64,000 bases of DNA from Membranipora membranacea (lineage: Eukaryota > Bryozoa > Gymnolaemata > Cheilostomatida > Membraniporidae): the NCBI GenBank assembly GCA_914767715.1, contig OU612067.1, positions 7,874,001-7,938,000 on the forward strand, read 5' to 3'. The notes beneath the pieces are model-generated. The model saw nothing but the letters and a program-made list of their open reading frames with translations. It was not told where the DNA came from and did no database searches. Position numbers and translations under genes: made by a program. Shown here in pieces: positions 28,366 to 39,900 of this stretch. Positions within the stretch are counted from its first letter, which is position 1. The number at the start of each line of letters is the position of its first letter.

Positions 28366-28739
28366 TTAAAGGGCAACCAAAGTTTCGCAGCAACACATAA
28401 TTGGGCAGTAAAGAATGTGCTAGGCAGCATCAGCTTTGTGCATGACGCGGTGCAAAACTCAATGTAGTTGCTGACTCTAAGCTGGGTAACACTTCAGTTT
28501 AAGGGAGGTTCCAAGACATTGCTGTAATAATGATAGAGCAGAGGCTAAATAATAACAGGAACAGGAAACTGCTCTGTGGTATTCTATTTTAGCTGAGTTT
28601 GAGTACCATATGGATGAAATGTTTCACATGAATTATGGCTGAATAATCATCAGAATTAGATTTTGTCTTTTTCCTTATGCAGAAGGTGATTCTGCTAAAA
28701 ATCAATGAGAAGTTGTTTGAAACCCTGATTGCCCTTTAA
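28366..28739 (-). mobile_element. 374-bp MITE family member 2
   Basis: Opposite orientation to 15472-15856; TIRs TTAAAGGGCAACCA and ATTGCCCTTTAA. Intergenic. Confidence 0.78.
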
Positions 28740-29208
28740 GTAACATTTTCATTAGCAAATGCCACACAAAAAACCATAGCAACAGGCCATGACATGTAAT
28801 TGGAACTTACCGCTTGAGATTAAATAGAGAGTCCTACAGGTTTGTGTTTCAGATGACATCAACTCTCGAGGGGAAGTTCCAAGGATTTGTGACCAGTGTT
28901 CAGTAACACCATGCTGAGAATACTTGATAAAATCTTCTGAGCAAACAATAATGTTATTGGTTCCTACCGGGTTCAACAGCACATTGTTACTGTAGTGTGT
29001 TTGAAGTTTCCTCTGATTCTCAACTTGTGTGAGATGATACCCTCTGTTATGGTACATTACTACTACGCTGCCCTAAAATTGATACAATAAGTGCAGTGGT
29101 AAAATAACCTTACCAGTGGTTACTACATATCGTAGCAGCGAGTGGATTGTGTATTCCCATAAAATGAGTGTAGCATTTAAAGTGGATAACTAAAGCTTTC
29201 AAACAGTT

Positions 29209-29283
29209 CTCGGATCATCAATTGCACTGGTTAAACTACGTTCTGTTGCTACATAGTTTAACCAGTGCAATTGATGATCCGAG
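29209..29283. repeat. 75-bp perfect hairpin
   Basis: Arms of 30 bp, CTCGGATCATCAATTGCACT.. and its inverse, around a 15-nt loop. Confidence 0.85.
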
Positions 29284-29339
29284 TACATATGTGTAACTTG
29301 AACTTTACCATCATCAACAGCTGTAAGTATACGGAAATA

Positions 29340-31210
29340 GAGCGTGATGTAAGCCTTTCGTTGTCCCTATGTCAGTTGTTGCCAGTCATGTTGTCTCATG
29401 AGATTGCTAATTTTTTCATATTTCCTCTTGCTGTGTGCCCACCTAAATGCTTTCCTACTGATTGCTTCAAGGGTGTCAATGTGTTTTACTTCATGTAGGG
29501 ACCACCTATGGGAGGCATAATGGTTTTTATTCTGTGGTCCTGGTCTAATTCCTCTTGCTTTCTTCAGGTTCCTCATGCATATGAAGAGAGTTGGTAGCTT
29601 TCCTACAAATTTCTTGAATGTGTTTGGCGAACAATAAGTGTGAGTCAATGTGGACACTTACATATTGAATGTCTTTAACCTGCAATAGAGTACTATCATC
29701 AAAATTGTAGACAGGTGCTGGGGTGGTATTAGATTTTTGTGTTACTCTCAAATGCTCACATTTAGACTCATCAAAGGACATCTGCCACGTCCTGGCTGAT
29801 TCAGCCAGTCAATCAAGATCGCTCTAAATTTCATGATGATGGTACAAATACACAACGTTTCTGACTTATGACTTCCTCTGACTGCAATCAACTTTCTGCA
29901 CATAGCTCCATATCGCGGATTGTGGTCTATAATCTATATCAATACCTAGGTATTTGACTCTCTCCCTAAAAAGATGTCATAGTTCCATTTAGAGGCAAAG
30001 CAAAACTGTCAGCCCTGTTTATTCAAGTAGATAATAGCATTCCTCTGGTATTACCAGCATTCAAAAGTAAGTCTAACACATTTGATTGATGAGTGATCCT
30101 TGTAACTTCAGAAAAATTATTACTCAATCCTAGGTGTCATCTGCGGTAAACAATGATAGTTATGCGTCTGATTGTGAATTATTATAGTAGTTTAAACATT
30201 AAAAGTATTGGGCAAAGGATAGACCCCTGGAGAGTTGCAGCGGTTGTTATTATTAGATTATCTCTGACCATTGTTCTCTGACTACAAATACTAAACGAGC
30301 AAGTTATCACAGAGTAAGGATATACAGAGCGGATACTTCAATGATCGTTATAGTGCCTGCGGTTTTTATCCACTGGGGCAAATTCATCAATCTGGCCACC
30401 TGCCAATTTCAGAATATATATAAGTTACATTGGAGTTTTGTCATGCAGACATAGCCACCTTTGATAGGTCATTATTCATTCTGTATTTATCCTAAAGACT
30501 GATTTCTAACTTTTCTAAGATGTTCAAGCTATACACCATATTATTGTCATTTTTTGCTAGGATACATAGGCTATGAGTAATCCAGGTTTTTAAAATGAGT
30601 TTTATCATATAGATTTACATAGGGCTTAGGTCAATGCACGGACATTTCCTAATTTTGATGACCAGCCGTCTATCAATTGTCACATGTAAATCTATATGAC
30701 AAAACTCATTTCAAAAACCTGGATTACTCTTAGCCTATGAATCCTAGCAAAAAATGACAGTATTATGGTGTATAGCTTGAAGCTTGGACATTCCAACAAA
30801 GTTGGAAATCAGTCTTTAGGATAAATACAGAATGAATTGTGGCCCATCAAAGGTAGAGATGTCTGCAAGGAAAATGACATTATAACATATAGAGATAATG
30901 AGTTTTTGGCATCCAGCTGTGCACAATTTTCCCCCAGTGAATCATAAACCACAGGCACTTTAACTATCATTGAACTGTCCGCTCTGTATATCCTTACTCT
31001 GTGAAGTTATCCATCCAGTCACATTTACGTCTATGGTTTTCAGCATAGGTATCAAGTATTCAACACTTAGAATATTAAATGCAGAAGAAAAGTCAATAAA
31101 TAGGCACATGTCATAATTAGTAGCTTAGTAAAGTATTTTACAGTGATGGCCAGGCAGACCAGAGCATCCTCCGCAAATTGATGCTCATCTATAAAAACCA
31201 GTACTGTTGC
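29340..31210 (-). pseudogene. Decayed LINE retrotransposon (minus strand)
   Basis: Minus-strand fragments match non-LTR reverse-transcriptase ORFs: CLFIDFSSAFNILS near 31100, SFDESKCEHLRVTQK near 29740-29780, VHIDSHLLFAKHIQEICRKA near 29620-29660, and the C-terminal HIDTLEAISRKAFRW near 29460-29500. Frames are broken repeatedly. The middle (30302-31008) is an inverted duplication. Confidence 0.75.
30302..31008. repeat. Inverted duplication within the LINE
   Basis: Arms of about 330 bp meet near 30655: TAGATTTACAT at 30611 against ATGTAAATCTA at 30684, and AGTAAGGATATACAGAGCGG against its inverse near 30980-31000. Both arms are diverged. Confidence 0.75.
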
Positions 31211-31374
31211 TTTAAACTTTTGATTATGAGTGGTATTTTTGAACGAATGCTATAATCCCCTTTCTCTTAATAGACTGACTGCCTTACTGCCAATTTTTCT
31301 CTATCTGACATCTTGTGGTGATCTCCATCACAACTCCCTGACGATGTCCTGTGTGACGGGTATCACACCAATGA

Positions 31375-31375
<1 letters not shown>

Positions 31376-31413
<38 letters not shown>

Positions 31414-31436
31414 TACACACACACGCACACACGCAG
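31376..31436 (+). repeat. (CA)n microsatellite
   Basis: About 30 CA/CG dinucleotides. Confidence 0.95.
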
Positions 31437-31796
31437 TTTGTTTGAGCTACTGTTATTGAGAAAAATTAAGGTGGATACTTGTCTTTTTGATCAGTTTTTA
31501 TGATTAAAAAATGATATTCCACTTGCAAAAACTAGCCAAGCCTACGGTAGGATTTTTTGTTGTTCTAGTTTCCTTAATTATAATTTCTACCACTTATGTT
31601 TATCAGGGCCAGGCATTTTATTGGGACAGTGCAATACCTAGAAAATCTGGCAGGCTTAGTTTGCAGAATTGATATGACACTATTCATGTGGTCAAAGTAA
31701 TAGCAAATAGTTGACAGCTATCGTCAAACCCATGGTAGTTGATTGAATGCATCAGGCTGCATTCAGTTCTATAAGTTAAAATTCTGCATTACAAAA

Positions 31797-33993
31797 ATGG
31801 ATAGCGACTGCCTTGTGATCTTTGTGAATGGGAAAAAGGTAAGTATAAACGATAAACATGTTTGAAATACCAAGTATATGTTTACTGCGTCATATTTTTT
31901 AGTTTATAAAAGGACAAGTTTTGTTGCGAGCTGAAACATAGCGCTTGAGAGCTGTCTTGTCCTGCAATGGAACTTTTAACTACTGTCAGCGCGATATCAC
32001 TGCACCTACCTCGATTAAACTCAGATGATAATGCTTTACCCATACATGTTCCTTCAATCACTTGACACGCGATTATTCTTTAGTTTAGAATTGATATTAT
32101 TACTTGTTTGTCTTATAGGTGGTTGTTGAGAGGCCAGACCCTGAGACGACTTTAGTCCAGTTTCTCAGACAGACATGTATCCTAACCTTGCAAAATAGGG
32201 TTCAAATGTATTGCATCTATCATCTTCATATCTGAACAGCTATCTGAGACCCCTGGATGGTCTGCGATACGATTTGCAGGATGATTGAGCGTTCCCATTT
32301 CTAATGATCTCAATTGTGCTTGTTATCCCTGCGACACTCAGACATGTTAGTAGAACTGTTTAAATGACACCAGATCAACGAATATTTTTCCTTGACTCTC
32401 AGTGTCTCAGGTGGTTTGACAGGTACAAAGATAGGATGTAATCAGGGAGGATGTGGAGCATGTACTGTGATGTTATCTAAATATGATTGCTTTTCACTAC
32501 AGATCAAGTATGTTGGCATTGGCAAATATCCACAAGCACAACCATGAGAAAGTGTCATTTATCTCTTGCAACGAAACATGCAAGGTCAGGAAGTAGGCTT
32601 CATGGTTCAGCGCTATACATGTTCCCCCTTTTGATTTGCATTTGCATGTTTTGTACTAATATTTGACTTACTTATAAAACTGATGATCATCACATACATA
32701 TAGCCTTGTGTTTATCAGTTTATCTTGCATTGTATGTGTTAGTGAGTTGTTCACCAATGTAGTGGTCTGATAATTTGTCCTTGTAAAGAGATAAGAATGT
32801 TTGCTTTTCGCTAACACAATCTTTTTCTTTGCTTGACAGGCACTATACTGTAAATTCCTGCCTAACGGCCCTTGTTTCTTGTAATGGGTTAGCTGTTACT
32901 ACTGTGGAGGGAATCGGCAATACAAGGGATGGTCTGCATGCAGTTCAGGTTTGTATTGATAAGATTGTTGGGATGATTATAATGATAATAATAATCATAA
33001 TAATATATCTGAAATATATATATATATACAAATATATATTTGCTACAACTCGCAAACCTGAATAACCCTCTCTTTTGTGAGGGTATAAAAAGGGTCGAAA
33101 AATTATTCTAAAAATGTGTAGGTACATCCTTCATATTTTTATGTTCTTGTTGGTTTTAGGAGAGACTAGCAAAGTCACATGGTACACAATGTGGATTCTG
33201 TAGCCCTGGATTTGTCATGTCTATGTACGCTCTGCTAAGAAACAACTCAAAACCTTCACAACATCAGATAGAAGTGGCTGTCAGAGGTGGGATTTTTCTT
33301 CAATACTTTGACCAAACCTTTTATACTGTTGATAATATTTGGTTGACTTGTCATTCATGAAATTTCAAAGAATCACCCTGTTAGGTCAATCATGAGTTAT
33401 ATTCATTTGAAATACCCCCGAGAGTGAGAGCGAGAGCGCACAAATCAACTGCTTATCATGATGTAAGTTTCACTGAGGTTTGTGACTGGCAATTGTGAAG
33501 TTTCGTAATCTATGTTTACATTGGGAATAAAAGCATGGCTCTCATTCTTGAAAGATTCAAATCCTGAGTTTTGCCGTTACTATGTCGCATAGTGGTATTT
33601 CAAAGGCAAGAAACGCCCTGTGCATAAAGCTGAGCTGAGGATATGCAAGCGCTGTAAGCCTCCTCAACGGGTCTGGTTGCAGAAGCATAGAGAGCAATTT
33701 AGGGCTCTGCAGATGAATCATACTGCATTACTAGGATAATACATTGTACAACAAACACTGATTTACATATTTCAGGCAATCTTTGTCGCTGTACGGGGTA
33801 TAGACCAATCCTTGATGGTTTCAGTTCCTTTGCTTCTTCTACTAATGAGGCAGCTTGCCCTATGGGCACAGCTTGCTGTCGTAATAAAGACAACAGCCCG
33901 AGTGAAAATACAAAGGTTGAGGTTGAGGCACAGAGTGATAAGTTCATTCCATATGACCCTACTCAGGATCCGATTTTCCCACCAGAGTTAAAG
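31797..33993 (+). CDS. Copy B exons 1-6: N-terminal two [2Fe-2S] cluster module
   Basis: Exons 31797-31838, 32119-32176, 32411-32507, 32840-32948, 33160-33286, 33776-33993. The plant-ferredoxin-type cluster ligands are C43, C48, C51 ([10 protein letters not shown]) and C73 (NSCL); the helical-domain cluster ligands are C113, C116 (QCGFC) and C148, C150 (LCRC). These numbers coincide exactly with the mammalian enzyme, which supports the exon choice. Exon 3 must end at 32507 (ATCAA|GTATGT): this gives phase 2, matches the start of exon 4 at 32840 and yields the normal spacing KYD..IKHYTVNSC. Exon 6 extends into the linker to the FAD domain ([15 protein letters not shown]). All eight cysteines are present, so the intramolecular electron chain should work. 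Confidence 0.93.
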
Positions 33994-36900
33994 GTTTGCC
34001 AATCTTTACATGTCAACCCCTGTGTATATTTAGGGAAAGCTCAAGATTTACCTGCTGGTTGGCCCAACAAACTTGTTACCTGAGTCTTTTTATTGCTAGA
34101 ATTGGCTTCAGTTAGTAAAGCGATCATGTCAAAACCATTAAATGTGGTTGATAGGAATGCATTTAGAAACACCAACCTTGTTCGCATTTGGAAAATAAGC
34201 AAAATTATAGCACTGAGGTTACAATTGTTATATCTGTAAAATAGCATTTTTGGTTTCCTAAATGTAACCACATTGACATTTTGATTAGGTGAGATAATGC
34301 TAGGCAACTATTCCCTTTCAATCAAAGATCAGGTGCCTAGCAATTAATTGATGATTTGTAATTAATGTATTTTTGCCACATCATGTTAACTGTCAGTTGT
34401 GAACGTGGAATAGCGAAGAATAGAAGCATAAACAACAGCTCGCTCTTTTCCCTTATTTCCATCTCACCATCTTACGATCCAACTCACAAGCACTCTTTCA
34501 CGCTAACTATAAGATCAAAGAACACAACTTGACATACAATACAATACATGAAGAGCACTTCGGCACTATAATAACACCCCACAGATATCCAGATACACGC
34601 TTAATTTCATTATAACAATATGTTTCATATTAAGATTTAGATTAAGAGTTAGCTACATGAATTTGTACAAATGTTTGATGTTTTCATATCTATTTTCAGG
34701 CTACTAATTTCTCAGCTAAATCTAGAAGTTATCAAGGACAGAGAACAAAGTGGTTCAGTCCTGTAACTTTAGAGGAATTGTTAGAACTTAGGAATCAGTA
34801 CCATGAATCAGCAGTAGTCTGTGGTAATACAGCGCTCAGTAAGTCTCAGTTATTCTCTGAAAAGTAACTTGTGGAATATATTTAATCAATTTTACAAAGC
34901 ATGCGACTAGACTCACCTATACCAAGCAACGAGAGGTTAGGTTGATCAGTTGGAATTCAGGCTGTGATGTAATTGATTGTTATTTCCCAGAGCTTTCACC
35001 GTCTTCAAAGATAATCTAATTTTCTAGTTCTTATCACACCAGCAGTGGAAGATTATTAATGTAAAGCTGCATCAACTTGGAGTGTATATGTTATGTTGTC
35101 ATCTGTCGTATAAAGAGGAGACAATCGATACACTCCGTTCTTGTAGAAACCATTTGGAGGCACTCATTTTGCCTTGTAACTGTCCACCTTTTCGTTAAGC
35201 CTCCTCAAAAGTTTCCAAAGATATTTGAATTTTAAGGCTTTTCGTTTTTGGTCATGAGCCCTGTCACACGGCATAATAAAGTGGCTGCATGACAAGTCTA
35301 GTTGAAACTATCTCGGTAATCAAGTATAAATAAACAAAAGTGTGCTATTTTTGATATACTTTTAATTTTGTAAAAAGATATGGTATCCTCTCTAATTCAG
35401 CCATCGGCACAACAGCCAAAGAAAGTCATCAGAAAGTGGTTATATCTACAAACGATATCCCAGAATTCCACCAGATGTCAGTGACATCACAGGGAATGTG
35501 GTGTGGCGCGGCTGTAACAATCAGTCAGTTAGAACAGGAGATCCACAGGCTAACACAATCAGGGGATAAACAGAAGACGAGGGTTCTAAGGGCTCTGATT
35601 GACATTCTTAAGTTCTACGCCTGTACTCAGATCAAAAACGCAGCTGTAAGTTAATTATTGCCTGTGATAAGGGAGGTTCTTACTTTCATTGAATGCATGT
35701 CAAGCAAAAAATGTCGGAGTGTGACTGTTTTGCTGCCAAAAAACATCTATCAAAACAGTCTGCAAATTTGCATCTTAGTGTTGGCCCCTGAATGCGCTTC
35801 TGGTAATGCTAGTGCACATTTTTGATGGCCCGCTTCTCAAATTAGTGCTTTTTTCTTATCTTTGAGGATGAACTGTCCTACCGAATAGTGATTCACAATT
35901 AATCTTTTCTTCTTCTCACAGTCAGTTGTCGGGAACCTGTTCATTGGTACACAATCAGACATAGTACCATTGTTCATAGCTGCTGGACTGAAATTAAAAG
36001 TTGTGTCCTCCACCAACAAGGATGGTAAAGAGATAATACTGACTGAGGAGTTGTACAAAAAGAATCCATCAATTATAGAAGCTGGAGATGTTATAACTGG
36101 AGTTACCATTCCATACTCTGACAAGGTAAAAAGTATATCATTGTGTTTGTAAGTCTGAACCTTTTGAATGAGTTTTATTCCAATTATATTGTTGTCGGTT
36201 TCATGAGACTTTCTCAAAGCTATTTTTTATTTCCAGACTAGCTTCTTTATGGCCTGCAAGCAAGGGGAGAGACAGCACATGACCATTGCTATACTTAACG
36301 CTGGTATGAAGGTCACACTAAACAACTCACTGGATCAGGTAAGAAGAAGTTGATATGAATTATGGATATGGTGACTGCCTTTAGTTGATTGTTACCATCA
36401 TATGTCATGATAGAAGCTGTGCAAATTTTGATACTCAGATTTTCATAGCAAATAATATGTCAAACTCATGGGCAGCATGATTGCTCGCATTTGGTGAAGA
36501 AAACGCTTTCTGTCTTTACCTCTAATTGACTCAATTTAAATATTCATGCACATTCTCATTTTATGTTTTTCAATTCCTGAAAATAATTAAGTATTTTCGT
36601 TACTAGGTAGAAGATTTGATGATGATCCTGGGTGGCGAGTCTCGGCTGATTGATCTCCATAAGATCTCTAATCAACTTAAAGGCAGGTTAGTCATAAATT
36701 ATGGTTCAGTCGCTTGTATACCACAATTTTTTCGGTTTGGATGATTGTGGCATCCAATCTCGCGATAATAAACTACACTGCTTGCTGTTCAATATTTAAA
36801 ACCCAAATATTGCAAAAAGTTTCTGACATTTAGGCTCATTTTTCTTTCCAAGAGCTAATCATGTAATAACGAAAATCAACTTCCTTTTTCTTTTCTTCTA

Positions 36901-39900
36901 GAAAGTGGAACAACGAACTATTGAAGGAAGCTATGAGGCTTATCGGGCAGGAAATGAGCTCACTGGATATCGCTGGCTTTACTAAAGACTCAAGTATGAA
37001 ATATAAGGCTAGCCTAGCGGAGACATTCTTCTATAAACTCTTCTGCTCGGTCAATGACTCGCTCAAGAACCAGGTGAGTTAGGCTAATTCTGATACGTTG
37101 TGTCATTTGGAAGGTTCTCCTTGGTTGCTGGAAGGATGTTTGGTTTTTTGTTTTTTACAACTTGTTGAACAAATGAGAAAAAACTTGAAATATGATATTG
37201 ATATAGATAATGAGTTTATTTATATACCACTCAATGAAAACCACAATGGGTACTTCTAAGTGGTGAACACTACATCATTACCGCCGCCCGGTCACTGGGT
37301 CCAAGCACTCCACAGCCAACCCTGACTAATGAGAACCTACATCACATGAAGCGCTGGTATTCATTGGAACACCCTATCGAACTCAGCTTCTCAAGTAACA
37401 CCAGTGGTCATGCACGGGAATTGAACCCCGGTCGTCAGATCAATGATCCAACCCGCTAACCACTAGGCAAGCCATATGCCTCAGATATGGAAGTATATAT
37501 AAAACAAATGTTAATTCAGTGAACAGCGAGATGCAAAATCATGACAAACATTTCCCACTATTGTTCTTGATTATAAATTTAAATGTGTAAAGTCTCATCT
37601 TATCTCCCATTTGTCAGCAGGTGACACCATCACCAGCGAGCGAGTGCACTTATACGGTAGCTAGCCAACACTATGGATCTCCAGCTAGGAATGATGGAGA
37701 TTGCTTCAAACCAATTCCACACACATCATCAAAACTCCACACTACTGGTGAAGCCGTGTATGTGGCTGATATCCCTCCTCAGTCTGGTGAGGAAACCAAT
37801 GTATTGGAAACTCTGTACTCATTACTTTGTGTGCTTGTTTCATCAGCATCTTATAAGTTGAGAGGGTTATGCTCTCTTAGGTACAGGTATCAGAACCCAT
37901 AGTAATCATGAAGCACATTATACCGATGCCAGCCAGAAACCCAGCTACTCATTAAATCGAAGTGGCAGAGGGGGATTCTTTTATTGCATGAAGGTTGTGC
38001 AACTGCAAACGCACTGAGGACCTCAGGTATTTTAAGTCTGGTTCTGCAAAGACCTGGCTAGGACGAAAGGTATGCAATCAGGACTGCTGGCGCCGTGATT
38101 GAAAACTCGACCTCAAATACTGCTTGTCTGCACCCATAACAGCTAGACCCCTCCTAACGCCTTGAGAAACTTTGCTAGAAGCAATTCTGAAAAATAATTA
38201 CCATGCTTGGCAGTGCAATCAGATAGCATGTGAAGAGGAAGGTCCACATTCAGCTCCACGTCAAAGCTATGAAATAAATCTGTATGCTTAACCTTCTAAC
38301 TTGATAACCAACAAAATTTAGGGGTTGCCAACAGCAAACTATTTCCACCATTGTGTTTCTATTTCAGGAGAGCTTCAGTTAGCTCTAGTACTCAGTACAG
38401 TAGCTCATGCTGATATTATATCTATTGATACTACTGAGGCACTAGCTGTACGAGGGGTCAAAGGTTATGTATCAACTGCTGATGTACCCGGCAGTAATGA
38501 ATGGGATGGAGAACTTGTCTTCAATGATAAAACGGTGAGTGCTGATCAAATACTCTCTCTGTGAGCCCCAATTGTCATCTACACGTTGAGTTAACCCTGG
38601 AAAACTGGAACTCTATGAAACATAAACGGAAATCAAATTGGCTGATTGAACAGCAGTAATGTATTGGCCTAATGATTGGCCTTTGAATGCCATAAAAAGA
38701 ATGTTGCCTGGACCATACATACAATGAATCCAATGAAATCAAACAGAAAGTAACGCTCGTGCAGTGGTATCAGCTATCACTATCACTATGCGTTATTCTT
38801 CAATGGAGCCAGCGTGTACTTCTACCTGCAATAACTTGGTTTATTTAACTACTTAATTTCTGTTGGAAAATGCTGCTCAAGATCAATCAAACAATACCTA
38901 AATTCTTAAATTCAATCAATATCCCATCCAGATAATATACCCCACTTAGATATTCAACAATTGCAATGTTGTCTTCTCTTTTATCCTGTGGGAAAAACTC
39001 CTACTCATGTAAGGCGTAAGCCAGGGTGCAGATTTTTATAGACTGCTTGATCGCTTGCATTGGTTTTAGTTACATTGAAACTTTTATAACATTCCTAAAC
39101 ATTTCAACTATCTGTACTGTCTATCCAATCATGAATAAGAAGTAAAATCAAATTAAAATTCAAGTTTTGTTGTTCCCAATCAGCTCCAAAACAAAAACAA
39201 TATAGATTATGCCGAATAAAAACATGTAGAATTATACTAAATACTTGTCTGCTTCAGGTGACTTGCGTGGGACAGATCATTGGTGCTATAGTAGCTGAGA
39301 CAAAGTTACAAGCTCAGATAGCTGCTAAACTGGTCAAAGTGGGATATGAGGAGAAGCCAGCTATATTCACTATCCAGGTGAGTAAGTATAGATTTCTTTT
39401 CAGATACTATCACCGTAGAATATATATGATTGAGCAAGTTGAATGTATGTTCTTTTCATTGAGTCAATGAAATTGAAGAGACAATACTAAGGTTGTTCCT
39501 CTCCAGGTTTGGATGTGTTTTGTAATTGACCTGAGTGCGATTTTAATTCTAGCCCAAAGGTTATTGAATATTTAACATCCTTGATTAACAGGAGGCGATC
39601 GATCAGAACTCCTATTTAACAGAGAAGCCAGGAGTGCTCCGCAGAGGAGACGTTGATACAGCTCTGTCAGATTGTGATCATGTGATAGAGGCTGAGATGT
39701 ACAGTGGCGGGCAGGAGCATTTCTATATGGAGACGCAGGTTTGTTTCCTGGAGATAAGATGATATTCTAGCACCACCATTTGAAAAAAAACCGTGCATGT
39801 CATCATTTCCATTCATTTTCTACATGAATCTCCTGCTGGCATATGCTAAGCAGAGGCTATCCATTATCCATCCTTGGATTCACGCTAATTCGAGGATCCC

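Noticed and set aside
32508-32584. Possible extension of copy B exon 3 to a GTCAGG donor at 32585, or a frameshift
   Set aside because: That end gives the wrong phase for exon 4 and an in-frame stop at 32545; the ATCAA|GTATGT donor at 32507 restores phase and the expected protein.
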